The translations under genes were made by a program, and so were the position numbers. The notes under the pieces were generated by a model. It worked only from the letters and a program-made list of their open reading frames with translations, ran no database searches and was not told the origin of the DNA. A stretch of 64,000 bases of DNA, taken from the NCBI GenBank assembly GCA_013141385.1, contig JABFRB010000022.1, positions 182,042 through 246,041 on the forward strand, read 5' to 3'. This DNA is from Bacteroidales bacterium. Its GTDB lineage: Bacteria; Bacteroidota; Bacteroidia; Bacteroidales; Tenuifilaceae. Positions 25,568 to 34,597 of this stretch are shown here, piece by piece (the stretch's first letter is position 1; each line of letters starts with the position of its first letter).

Positions 25568-26242
25568 ATGGAGATGAAGAAACTAATACTTTACATATTT
25601 CTCAGTTTCTTGTTTTTAAGAGTGGCAGGACAGCGTATTGAGTTTTCTGGTGGTTTAAATAACAATCGGTTTTTTAGTTCACAGAAAGATGGAGGACATC
25701 TTAGAACAAATTTTAACAATACTTATAGCTATTCGCTAGGAATTGGATTAGAAGACATCAAATTAGACACTCTATTAAAATTTAGGATTATTTTAAAATT
25801 TGACAATTATAGAGGTAGTATACACACAATAAATGGCGGACTTGCTGGAGAAAGCACAACTAACGCTACTGTAGACAAATATATAGTTGGACTGGGAGTA
25901 TACCCATTGAACTTTAATATCAATAAAAAAATCAGGATTAGCCTTGGGGGTGAGATCAATTATTTAATTGCTGAAACGGAATCGGGATACCAATCATCTT
26001 GGCAAATAGGACAACCAGATTCATATAAATTAACTGAAAATGGGTCAATTACGAAAAATAGCAGATTTAATTTTGGCCTATTATTTAGAATTGGCTATGA
26101 TATTAGATTAAAGAAAGATTGGTACATAGTTCCTCAATACATTTTTTATAGGGGTTTGACTGAAGAATTTAAAAACATTGAAGCACCAACAATGTCGCTA
26201 CGACATTATTTGCAGATAGGAATAATTAAACAATTAAGATAA
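25568..26242 (+). CDS. Small outer-membrane beta-barrel protein
   Basis: A 224-residue exported protein. A signal peptide of about 21 residues ends VAGQ, then amphipathic strands alternate throughout (YSYSLGIGL, KFRIILKFDNY, VGLGVYPLNF, IRISLGGEINYLI, FNFGLLFRIGYDI, WYIVPQYIFYRGL, HYLQIGIIKQLR). The last residues are hydrophobic and aromatic-flanked, as in porin-like barrels. This fits the outer-membrane beta-barrel (PorT/OmpA-type) group of Bacteroidota. Specific role unknown. The ATG at 25574 is an alternative start. Confidence 0.75.
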   Translation: MEMKKLILYIFLSFLFLRVAGQRIEFSGGLNNNRFFSSQKDGGHLRTNFNNTYSYSLGIGLEDIKLDTLLKFRIILKFDNYRGSIHTINGGLAGESTTNATVDKYIVGLGVYPLNFNINKKIRISLGGEINYLIAETESGYQSSWQIGQPDSYKLTENGSITKNSRFNFGLLFRIGYDIRLKKDWYIVPQYIFYRGLTEEFKNIEAPTMSLRHYLQIGIIKQLR

Positions 26243-26710
26243 AGGCGGTTTAATTAAGTTTAATCTCTTGAATACGCTTGTTTAGCCGAACGAAGTGTGG
26301 TAACATTGAAGATTATCCAACACATCCAAAATCTTTTCTCCATCATTACTACTCCAAAAATTGACAAACTTCTCGATCGTTAATTAATCAGATTTGTTAT
26401 TCCTACCAACAGGCAAATCGTAAAAATCAATAAATTCTATATTAAGTAATTATTGTTTGTATAAACAGCCATATAAATATTTGATAATGTGGGAATTTAA
26501 AAACATTGTTAATAAATAATTGTATTTCAGGTGTAACGTTTTTACATAATTAACCATTAATATGTAAAACTCCCTATATTGGTTTCGTTAAACGAAATCT
26601 TTTTTCATTATAAATACTTATAGCAAACGAAACTAATTATCCCGAAAATAATGAACTGTAGTAATCATAAACACCTAAATAACCTAATTTTTAACTTAAC
26701 CTAACTTATC
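26243..26710. other. Gene-free gap upstream of the T9SS nuclease
   Basis: No ORF or RNA gene is visible in these 468 bp. The only structure I see is a 15-bp palindrome, TTTCGTTAAACGAAA (26583-26597), 114 bp before the nuclease ATG, with a further ACGAAA at about 26628. It may be a regulatory site. The rest is AT-rich. Confidence 0.5.
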
Positions 26711-29515
26711 ATGTTTAAAAAACTACAATGGTTAGTGCTATTTATAGGGATTACATCATCTTCTCTATATGCACAAATCCCTGCAGGATATTATAATACT
26801 GCAACAGGGACGGGTTATACTCTAAAGACCCAACTGTACAATATAATCAAAGGTCATACGGATCTTGGTTATGCTGGTTTATGGACAACCTACCAAACTT
26901 CTGATCGGGATTACTCTTATGAAAATGATGGAACCATACTAGATTTGTATTCTGAGAACCCAACAGGTGCTGATCCCTATAATTTCACATACAGCACCGA
27001 TCAATGTGGTACTTATGCCGTTGAGGGTGATTGCTATAATAGGGAACACATGATACCACAATCCATTTTCAACCAAGGATCTCCTATGGTTGCTGATGCT
27101 CATTTTATTACAGCTACCGATGGTAAAGTAAATGGGATGAGATCTAATTACCCACATGGTATGGTTGGAACTGCTACCTATACTTCCCAAAATGGTTCTA
27201 AACTAGGTTCAGCATTAAATTCAGGTTATTCTGCGGGATATTCAGGGACAGTATTTGAGCCTATTAACGAATTTAAAGGCGATATTGCTCGTATGTATTT
27301 TTATTTTGCAACACGTTATGAGAACGTAGTTACAACATGGGGTGTATCCTACGCTATGTTTAATGGTACCACAAATCAGGTATTTGCCCAACCTTTCTTA
27401 ACTATTCTTTTAACATGGAATGCACAAGATCCTGTAAGTGCAAGTGAAATAGCAAGGAATAACGCAATTTATGCCAGACAAAATAATAGGAATCCATTTA
27501 TTGATCATCCCGAATATGCAAATCAAATTTGGAGTACATCTACAGATACACAAGCACCAACAGCACCAACCAATTTGGCTGCTTCTAGTGTTGCTTCAAC
27601 TACATTAACTTTAGGATGGACTGCTTCAACCGATAACGTTGGTGTAACTGGTTATGATATTTACAAAAATGGGACATTACTTACTTCCGTTACAACCACA
27701 ACCTATAATGTTACTGGTTTAACTGCTGCAACAGCATATACCTTCTATGTTAAGGCTAAAGATGCTGCTGGCAATATTTCTGCTGCAAGCAGTACTATAA
27801 ATGTAACTACTTCTGCTTCTGATACACAAGCGCCAACCGCACCAACCAATTTAGCTGCATCAAACGTTGCTCAAACAACGCTAACCTTAGGATGGACTGC
27901 TTCAACTGACAATGTTGGGGTAACAGGTTATGATATATACAGAAACGGAACTTTGCTTACTTCAGTTACAACCACAACCTATAACGTTACTGGTTTAACT
28001 GCTTCTACAGCATACTCCTTCTATGTTAAGGCAAAGGATGCTGCGGGTAATATTTCTGCGGCAAGCAGTACTATTAATGTTACCACAGCTTCATCAACGG
28101 TTAGCTACTGTACTTCCCAAGGAAATAGCTGTGCGGACGAATGGATTTCGAAGGTAGTTATAGGTGCATTTACAAACTCATCCACCGCTGCGGGTTACAC
28201 CGATTTTACAAGTAAAACAATAACATTAACTGCTGGTACCGCTGCTAGTATTTCATTAACACCAGGGTTTACCAGTTCGGCATACAATGAATACTGGAAA
28301 ATCTGGATTGACTACAATGGGGATAAAGATTTTGCTGATGCCAACGAGCTAGTTTTTGATGCTGGAGCTGTATCCAATACAGTCAAAACAGGGACAATTA
28401 ACGTTATTTCTACTGCATCAGGAACTACCCGAATGAGGGTTTCGATGAAATATAATGCTGCTCAAACAGCCTGTGAGGCATTCGGTTACGGCGAAGTTGA
28501 AGATTATACGGTTACATTTGGTGCTGTTGTTCCAGATACACAAGCACCAACAGCACCAACCAATTTGACAGCATCTAATGTTGTTCAAACTACTCTAACC
28601 TTAGGTTGGACTGCATCAACAGATAACGTTGGAGTAACTGGTTATGATATATATAAAAATGGGATATTGCTTACTTCTGCTGCCACTACAAGTTATAATG
28701 TAACTGGCCTAACTGCTTCTACAGCTTACTCTTTCTATGTTAAGGCAAAGGATGCTGCGGGTAATATTTCTGCTGCAAGTACCACTTTAAATGTTACAAC
28801 AGCGGCCAATGGGGGTACTTCAAAATTGGAAACCTTTGCTAATTTTTCAGTAGGAGCTTCTTACCTAACGGGTACATTTTTAGGACAAGATGGTTCTACG
28901 TGGTCGTACAATGGTGCCAGAGGCGATATTGCTATAACAGGCTCGGCTCCAACCCTAGGAAAGGGCAGAACACCACTAAGCTATGTTACATCAGGAACTA
29001 TCCAAGGTGGTGTAGGTACATTGAAATTTGATTGGATGCGGGCATTTACTACATCAGTAAATCTATATGTTTATGTTAATAGTACACTTGTAAAAACCAT
29101 CACCGGTGGTACTGTAAATGTACCTGCTAACTCAGGTATAATTACAGTAAATATTGCTGGTGCTGTTACACTTAAATTTGTTCAAGTTAATTCAACCTCA
29201 GGACAAGTAACTATCGATAATATAGAATGGACTCCTTATACTACCGCTATTGCAAAGTCAATAGAAGAAAACTTGGATAACCCTGTATCAGAATTCAATA
29301 TGTATCCAAATCCAGCAAGTAATGTTTTAACGATTATTACAAATAGTAGTAATAACCAATATACCATTGTTGATATTTATGGGAAAACCATTGAGCGTGG
29401 AAATCTTAAAAGTGAAGCACACATTAATGTTTCTACTTTAGTAAAAGGTTTGTACTTTGTAAATATTACGGATGATAAAGGGAAAACTCAAACTAAGAAA
29501 TTCATAAAGGAATAA
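26711..29515 (+). CDS. T9SS-exported endonuclease I with FN3 and GEVED domains
   Basis: A 934-residue multidomain secreted enzyme. The signal peptide is residues 1-22. Residues 25-275 are an endonuclease I (EndA/NucM type) domain; NREHMIPQS contains the expected catalytic His113, and DAHFITATDGKVNGMRSNY is the second family block. Two FN3 domains follow (about 285-372 and 375-465), then a GEVED domain (YNEYWKIWIDYNGDKDF ... GEVEDYTV) and a third FN3 (about 610-698). A beta-rich stretch and a type IX secretion C-terminal domain (MYPNPASNVLTI to KKFIKE) complete it. The three FN3s begin with the same DTQAPTAPTNL block and are near-identical in DNA. Likely role: degrading extracellular DNA for nutrients at the cell surface. 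A terminator follows. Confidence 0.92.
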   Translation: MFKKLQWLVLFIGITSSSLYAQIPAGYYNTATGTGYTLKTQLYNIIKGHTDLGYAGLWTTYQTSDRDYSYENDGTILDLYSENPTGADPYNFTYSTDQCGTYAVEGDCYNREHMIPQSIFNQGSPMVADAHFITATDGKVNGMRSNYPHGMVGTATYTSQNGSKLGSALNSGYSAGYSGTVFEPINEFKGDIARMYFYFATRYENVVTTWGVSYAMFNGTTNQVFAQPFLTILLTWNAQDPVSASEIARNNAIYARQNNRNPFIDHPEYANQIWSTSTDTQAPTAPTNLAASSVASTTLTLGWTASTDNVGVTGYDIYKNGTLLTSVTTTTYNVTGLTAATAYTFYVKAKDAAGNISAASSTINVTTSASDTQAPTAPTNLAASNVAQTTLTLGWTASTDNVGVTGYDIYRNGTLLTSVTTTTYNVTGLTASTAYSFYVKAKDAAGNISAASSTINVTTASSTVSYCTSQGNSCADEWISKVVIGAFTNSSTAAGYTDFTSKTITLTAGTAASISLTPGFTSSAYNEYWKIWIDYNGDKDFADANELVFDAGAVSNTVKTGTINVISTASGTTRMRVSMKYNAAQTACEAFGYGEVEDYTVTFGAVVPDTQAPTAPTNLTASNVVQTTLTLGWTASTDNVGVTGYDIYKNGILLTSAATTSYNVTGLTASTAYSFYVKAKDAAGNISAASTTLNVTTAANGGTSKLETFANFSVGASYLTGTFLGQDGSTWSYNGARGDIAITGSAPTLGKGRTPLSYVTSGTIQGGVGTLKFDWMRAFTTSVNLYVYVNSTLVKTITGGTVNVPANSGIITVNIAGAVTLKFVQVNSTSGQVTIDNIEWTPYTTAIAKSIEENLDNPVSEFNMYPNPASNVLTIITNSSNNQYTIVDIYGKTIERGNLKSEAHINVSTLVKGLYFVNITDDKGKTQTKKFIKE

Positions 29516-29532
29516 ATACTTCAAGTTTAAAT

Positions 29533-29567
29533 GTAAGAAGACGGCCATTAAGCCGTCTTTTTACATT
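29533..29567. terminator. Terminator after the T9SS nuclease gene
   Basis: AGACGGC and GCCGTCT form a perfect stem with a 6-base loop (CATTAA), extended by TGTAA/TTACA and followed by TTTT. It lies about 20 bp after the stop. Confidence 0.9.
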
Positions 29568-29625
29568 TGCAAACGAAGGATCTTATATTAGACATTATAT
29601 AGATTAGGCTGTTTTGAGTTTGATA

Positions 29626-29659
29626 AGAGTTCCGAACTTTTTAAAAAGTTCGGAACTCT
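29626..29659. terminator. 34-bp palindrome between convergent genes, copy 2
   Basis: AGAGTTCCGAACTTTTT and AAAAAGTTCGGAACTCT. It matches the copy at 19801-19834 apart from one base in the A/T centre. Like that copy it sits between two convergent genes, here the T9SS nuclease and the phosphofructokinase. Confidence 0.7.
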
Positions 29660-29841
29660 AGGGTTTAACTTCTTTTTCGAGGATTAAATTTTCTGAGAAA
29701 ACTTTAGGTATAACAGTTGTTGCTTAATCTGTATAAAGTCTATTATACTATATTCGAATAAGTCTCGCTTATTCAGATTTACAATTCCTGTGTTTCAAAC
29801 ACTAACAAAAATTCGCCTGAGACAAAATCCTATTAATTCAA

Positions 29842-31050
29842 CTATTCACTAGTCATAATAAACAATGGCTGCATTTCAAAGCTTTTAAAGTAAGGTCTTA
29901 GCCTATCGGTATTGTAGTAACGTTGGATGTTTACAACCTTTTTTTGGCTCGATACTACATCGATTGGTACATTATCGTACCGTCCATTTTTAAGAACAAC
30001 CAAGCGACCATGAATGCCTTTAAGGATTAAATCAAGCGCTAGGTTTCCAAAAGCCATTGGAACAATGGAATCAATAGCATCTGGCTCGCCCCCACGAACG
30101 AGGTAACCTAAGTTCTGGCTAATAATATTAACTACTTTACCCTTGTTATATTTTGGAGTAAGCTCCTTAATTTGCTTTGATACCAACTCTCCTATCCCAC
30201 CCAATTTTGCATGACCAAAGGCATCCTTCTCTGTTCCTTGGAAAGACATCTCCTCCATTCCTTCAAACATAGCACCCTCAGATACCAGCACAGTTGAATA
30301 CTTACTAGGATTCTTGGCTCTATCTTCAATTAGTAACTCTGTTAGCCGATCAATATTAAATTTATATTCAGGGATAACACACCTATTTGCGATTCCAGCC
30401 ATTGTAGGTATCATCGCAGTAAAGCCAGCATACCGACCGAATACTTCCATAACAAGAATTCGTTCGTGGGAACCAGCCGACGTTCGGAGAATATCCGTTA
30501 ATGAGATTGTTCTTGTAACACAAGTACTAAACCCAATACAATAGTCGGTTCCGGGAACATCATTATCCATCGTTTTTGGGATGGCTATCACCTTTACACC
30601 CTCCTTGTATAGCCTAACACCATAGCTAAGCGTATCATCGCCCCCAATTGGAATTAAGTAATCGATGCCAATAAAATTAAGGTTTTTAAGAACCTCTGGG
30701 GTAAGATCGTTCATCTCTTTATTATAATGATCTTGTAAATGATCAGGTACCGATGATTTAAGAACCTTACTTGGGTTAGTCCTTGATGTGTGAAGAAATG
30801 TACCACCTGTTCGGAATGCTTTATTTACCCTCTCTTCGGTTAGTTCCTCAAAACAATTGCTGTTATCAACCTTTTTATCCCTAATGACTTCAATCATCCC
30901 TGCCCAACCTCTTTTTATCCCAATAACTTCATAACCCTCACGCAATGCTCTAATGGTTATTGCTCTAATTGCCGGATTTAAACCAGGTACATCGCCACCC
31001 CCTGTTAGTATGGCTATAACCCCTTTACTCTTCTTTGTACTTGCTGACAT
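29842..31050 (-). CDS. pfp: Phosphofructokinase with pyrophosphate-type active site
   Basis: A 402-residue glycolytic enzyme that phosphorylates fructose 6-phosphate at C1. Family motifs are TGGGDVPGLNPAIR (residues 16-29), PIGGDDTLSYG, PKTMDNDVPGTD (with the catalytic Asp) and MEVFGRYAGFTA. The two residues that distinguish phosphoryl donors point to pyrophosphate: Asp139 in GGDD where ATP enzymes have Gly, and Lys159 in PKTMDND where E. coli PfkA has Gly. Reversible PPi-dependent activity is thus likely. I use the ATG at 31050; the longer frame to 31143 adds a 31-residue AT-rich leader not found in the family. A terminator separates it from the upstream gene. Confidence 0.85.
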   Translation of the reverse strand: MSASTKKSKGVIAILTGGGDVPGLNPAIRAITIRALREGYEVIGIKRGWAGMIEVIRDKKVDNSNCFEELTEERVNKAFRTGGTFLHTSRTNPSKVLKSSVPDHLQDHYNKEMNDLTPEVLKNLNFIGIDYLIPIGGDDTLSYGVRLYKEGVKVIAIPKTMDNDVPGTDYCIGFSTCVTRTISLTDILRTSAGSHERILVMEVFGRYAGFTAMIPTMAGIANRCVIPEYKFNIDRLTELLIEDRAKNPSKYSTVLVSEGAMFEGMEEMSFQGTEKDAFGHAKLGGIGELVSKQIKELTPKYNKGKVVNIISQNLGYLVRGGEPDAIDSIVPMAFGNLALDLILKGIHGRLVVLKNGRYDNVPIDVVSSQKKVVNIQRYYNTDRLRPYFKSFEMQPLFIMTSE

Positions 31051-31141
31051 ATTGATATAATTTAATGAATTCGAATAAAGATATGCTATAAAACTAATAA
31101 AGTCAATGTTAATAATATTACGAATGTAACAATTAATAAAC

Positions 31142-31170
31142 AAAAAAGCAGATGTATACTCATCTGCTTT
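31142..31170 (-). terminator. Terminator upstream of the phosphofructokinase gene
   Basis: AAAGCAGATG and CATCTGCTTT form a perfect 10-bp stem around a 6-base loop. On the minus strand it is followed by a T run. It ends the transcript of the gene at 31191-31748 and so implies a separate promoter for the phosphofructokinase. Confidence 0.85.
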
Positions 31171-31190
31171 GTACTTTTAAATTTAATAGA

Positions 31191-31748
31191 TTAATTCCAA
31201 GTTATCATTAATTCAGTGATTGAATCCCCTTTTGTCATCGATTTTGTAGGTGATATTTTAACATTTTTACATCCAGTAATTTCAAGCGCTTTTTGAATCC
31301 ACCCAAAAATTCTGGCCTCCAGTACTTCATTGTTTACAGGTAACTTTGTTACAATCATTATTACATGCTTAGCTCCTGTTTCTTTAATTGAAAGAACAGC
31401 AGGATCATAATACGAGGGTAGTATTTGACCTGCACGTGCAATAATGAACTGTGGTGTTGCCAACTTAACAAATATTTTATATACCCCTTTCAGTGCCGAT
31501 TCTGAGCTATACCTGCCTGTTTCCCAACCAGCTTTTATAACATCACCATTAAAAATAACCTTACCTATTGCAATTGTTGGCTCTATAGCAGCATCTTTTA
31601 CTGAATACCAATCGGAAACATACACTGGTTTGGACATTATAACTCTTGATGCCTCCGGCATTGCTTTTAGCCATTCAGCGTACTTGCTGCTGTATTGAGT
31701 TTGAACAAACTCTTGAATAGATCTAACGGCTGTTCCTTTTACATGCAT
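31191..31748 (-). CDS. Conserved-looking protein of unknown function, 185 aa
   Basis: I cannot place this protein in a family. It is soluble, with mixed helix and strand. The start, MHVKGTAVRSIQEFVQ, followed by a tryptophan- and tyrosine-containing helical region and a C-terminal alpha/beta part (AKHVIMIVTKLPVNNEVLEARIFGWIQKALEITG), recalls small single-domain ligand-binding proteins such as the V4R/haem-NO-binding-like and DUF2378 groups. That resemblance is weak and should not be used as an annotation. It lies upstream of the phosphofructokinase gene on the same strand with its own terminator. Confidence 0.7.
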   Translation of the reverse strand: MHVKGTAVRSIQEFVQTQYSSKYAEWLKAMPEASRVIMSKPVYVSDWYSVKDAAIEPTIAIGKVIFNGDVIKAGWETGRYSSESALKGVYKIFVKLATPQFIIARAGQILPSYYDPAVLSIKETGAKHVIMIVTKLPVNNEVLEARIFGWIQKALEITGCKNVKISPTKSMTKGDSITELMITWN

Positions 31749-31990
31749 ATTGAGTAGTTTAAATTGATATTAAGATGGATAATTAAAATATTGAGCAAAA
31801 AACACTTGAATACAATAAAAATGAAATTAATGCCTTATTATTGCAAGTAAAGAATTCTTAAACAGAAAACTGATATCATAATTACAGAAAAATTGCAATG
31901 GTGATATGAATCATTTTTTTAGTTGATGTGCAATTATACTTATCTTTAAAATCGATATTCTTTCTAATTTAGCTATAAAATAATAGAAAA

Positions 31991-33907
31991 ATGAAAAAAT
32001 GTATTATCCTCATTCTTCTTGTCTTTTACACGTTGTATGCATTTAGCCAAGTAAATGAAACTTATGAAACAGGTAAGCATCAAAGCAAATTAAAATCGTC
32101 AAATACAGTAATCTATAATCCAAAAATGGATGCCTATAATGTGGTGTACTATGGGCTGAATATTGAAGCATCAAACTTAACTAGTACAATTTCCTCTGGA
32201 AGAGTTATTATCAAAGCAAAAGCAGAGAATGCCCCTTTAACGGAATTCGTAATCCAGCTAATAAACGAACTTACAGTTTCTCAGGTAAAAATTGATGGGC
32301 AAGTAGTAACCTTCTCCCATGTAAACAATGAGATTTCCTTCACCTGCCCAATACCAATTCCAGTTGGAGAGCTTTTTACAGTGGAAGTGGAATATTCGGG
32401 AATACCTGTTGGAGCAGGATGGTCAAATACGGTCGCATCGAACTGGAATATGTCAGTAACATGGACATTATCCGAGTCATTTCATGCTTACGAGTGGTTT
32501 CCAGTTAAACAATCGCTAACGGATAAGGCAGATAGCGCAGATATCTACGTTACTGTTCCATCAAACCTTAAAGTAGCCTCAAATGGCTTACTAAAGAATG
32601 TTGCTGATGTTGGAGGTGGAAAGAAAAGGTTTGAATGGCAGTGCCGTTACCCAATTGACTATTATCTTATTTCAGTAACTATTTCCGATTACATAGAATA
32701 CAATATTTATGCAAATCCAACTGGTCTTGGTAAACCATTGCTAATTCAAAACTTTGTATACAATGTTAGTAGCTGTTTGGACATATACAAAAACGCAATT
32801 GATGGTACTCCGGCAATAATTGAGTTGTACTCAAACCTCTTCGGGATGTATCCTTTTTCAAATGAAAAGTATGGTCATGTTATGGCTCCTTTCGGAGGTG
32901 GCATGGAGCATCAAACAATGACAACTGTTGGCTCCTTCTCAAATGGATTAATTGCACACGAACTCGCCCATATGTGGTTTGGCGATTATGTTACCTGCAA
33001 AACATGGCAAGATATATGGATTAACGAGGGATTCGCCTCATATGCCGAGTATATCAATCTTCAAAATCTTAACAGTCAGGCTAATGCAGATTTATGGATG
33101 GAATCTGCTCATTATAGAGCAAAACTGAAACCAAATGGTAGTGTTTACCTTGGAATTGCTGAATCTACAGATGAGAATAGGATTTTCAGTACCGAACTCT
33201 CCTATAAAAAAGGTGCATGTATTATCCATATACTTAGATATGAGATAAATAACGATTCTTTATTTTATTCAATACTTAAACAATTTCTTAATCGTTTTGG
33301 TCATTCAACCGCAACAGGTGAGGATTTTAAGACGGTTGTAAACGAATTAACTGGTCAGGACTATACATGGTTTTTCGACCAGTGGTATTATGGGTATGGT
33401 TTCCCTGAATTCACAATCAAATATGGTTACACTGGGAGTCAGAGTTGGGTTGCCATTTCGCAAATCCCTTCAAACCTATCAACGCCCTTGTTTAAAACAT
33501 CTATGGATTTAGTTCTTAAGTTTAATGATCAAACAACATCAACGCAAAGAATCTTCATTTCTGAAAATCCACAAATCTTCACCTTTGATACGCCAAAGAT
33601 TCAATCGTTACAAGTTGATCCATTGAGTTGGCTCTTATGTAAATTTGGTTCTATTGAATCAAATGATGCAGATTCCTGGGTTACCATAGATCAAAACCCC
33701 TTTTCCAATAAGATTCAATTCACTATTCTACAAGACTACCAAAGCATTAAAGTTTCCATAACAGATATAACTGGAAAAGTACTTTACAACCTATCATTCA
33801 ACAGCCAATTTTTTGAAATAGATACTTCGAAGTTACCCAAAGGAACTTACATAATAAAAGTTTCAGATGGAAATAGATATGCAGTAAAGAAGATAGTCAA
33901 AGGGTAG
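31991..33907 (+). CDS. T9SS-exported M1-family aminopeptidase
   Basis: A 638-residue secreted zinc peptidase. The signal peptide is about residues 1-20 (CIILILLVFYTLYAFS). The N-terminal beta-saddle domain covers residues 35-240. The catalytic domain carries GGGMEHQTM (the GAMEN-like exopeptidase motif) and HELAHMW with His323, Glu324 and His327; Glu346 in WINEGFASYAEY gives the M1 spacing HEXXH-x18-E. The last 75 residues are a type IX secretion sorting domain (WVTIDQNPFSNKIQF ... LPKGTYIIKVSDGNRYAVKKIVKG). It probably trims N-terminal residues of extracellular peptides at the cell surface or after release. The C-terminal helical domain of cytosolic M1 enzymes is absent. Confidence 0.9.
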   Translation: MKKCIILILLVFYTLYAFSQVNETYETGKHQSKLKSSNTVIYNPKMDAYNVVYYGLNIEASNLTSTISSGRVIIKAKAENAPLTEFVIQLINELTVSQVKIDGQVVTFSHVNNEISFTCPIPIPVGELFTVEVEYSGIPVGAGWSNTVASNWNMSVTWTLSESFHAYEWFPVKQSLTDKADSADIYVTVPSNLKVASNGLLKNVADVGGGKKRFEWQCRYPIDYYLISVTISDYIEYNIYANPTGLGKPLLIQNFVYNVSSCLDIYKNAIDGTPAIIELYSNLFGMYPFSNEKYGHVMAPFGGGMEHQTMTTVGSFSNGLIAHELAHMWFGDYVTCKTWQDIWINEGFASYAEYINLQNLNSQANADLWMESAHYRAKLKPNGSVYLGIAESTDENRIFSTELSYKKGACIIHILRYEINNDSLFYSILKQFLNRFGHSTATGEDFKTVVNELTGQDYTWFFDQWYYGYGFPEFTIKYGYTGSQSWVAISQIPSNLSTPLFKTSMDLVLKFNDQTTSTQRIFISENPQIFTFDTPKIQSLQVDPLSWLLCKFGSIESNDADSWVTIDQNPFSNKIQFTILQDYQSIKVSITDITGKVLYNLSFNSQFFEIDTSKLPKGTYIIKVSDGNRYAVKKIVKG

Positions 33908-33990
33908 TAATAATTCTTTATTCGAAATGCTAACGATGATAAAACTAACCAACTTATGATAATTGAGATAATCAAAATATATTAAAACAA

Positions 33991-34485
33991 ATGGCTGTAA
34001 AAAAAATTCTATCTCTTGGAAATCCAATGCTCTATGAGAAATCAGCAGAGATTTCAATCAATGAACTCGATTTGGTAAAATCCACAGTTGTTGATTTGCA
34101 CGATACACTTATCGATTTTAGAAAGCAATATAATTGTGGTAGAGCAATTGCCGCTCCACAATTAGGCATTATGAAGCGGCTTATTTACATGTATATTGAT
34201 AAACCTATTGTTTTTATTAACCCCTCTCTAGATCAATTTAGCCCCGAAATGTTCGAAGTTTGGGATGATTGCATGAGCTTTCCAAATCTTTTAGTAAGAG
34301 TTAATCGATATAAAAGCTGTAGAATTAAATTTAAGGACACTAATTGGCAAGATCAGAAATTAACCTTTAGCAATGATCTTTCGGAGCTAATACAACACGA
34401 ATACGATCATCTTGATGGAATTCTAGCGACTCAAAGGGCTGTTGATCAATTTTCGTTTGCACTAAAAAGTCATGTAAAGGTTTAA
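33991..34485 (+). CDS. Peptide deformylase-like protein with variant motifs
   Basis: A 164-residue member of the peptide deformylase family, which removes the formyl group from new proteins. All metal ligands and the catalytic Glu are kept: Cys94, and HEYDHLDG with His136, Glu137 and His140. Two motifs deviate: motif 1 GxGxAAPQ reads GRAIAAPQ, and motif 2 EGCLS reads DDCMS. It is therefore a divergent, probably secondary deformylase, and its activity on formyl-Met is uncertain. It is 83 bp downstream of the M1 peptidase gene. Housekeeping def genes in Bacteroidota are usually elsewhere and closer to consensus. Confidence 0.8.
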   Translation: MAVKKILSLGNPMLYEKSAEISINELDLVKSTVVDLHDTLIDFRKQYNCGRAIAAPQLGIMKRLIYMYIDKPIVFINPSLDQFSPEMFEVWDDCMSFPNLLVRVNRYKSCRIKFKDTNWQDQKLTFSNDLSELIQHEYDHLDGILATQRAVDQFSFALKSHVKV

Positions 34486-34597
34486 AGGATCTAAAGTCAT
34501 CTCCCAAAAAGTAAAACAATAGTGAAAGATCAAAATTGCATAATTCTATCCTTTCAATTACTTTTATCGCAATTCAAATATCCTTAAAAAAGTTTTT

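Larger units (their letters stand above)
29516..29841. other. Gene-free gap between convergent genes
   Basis: It holds a terminator (29533-29567), a 34-bp palindrome (29626-29659) and a small inverted repeat GAATAAG-TCTCG-CTTATTC (about 29755-29773). No ORF of note. Confidence 0.65.
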
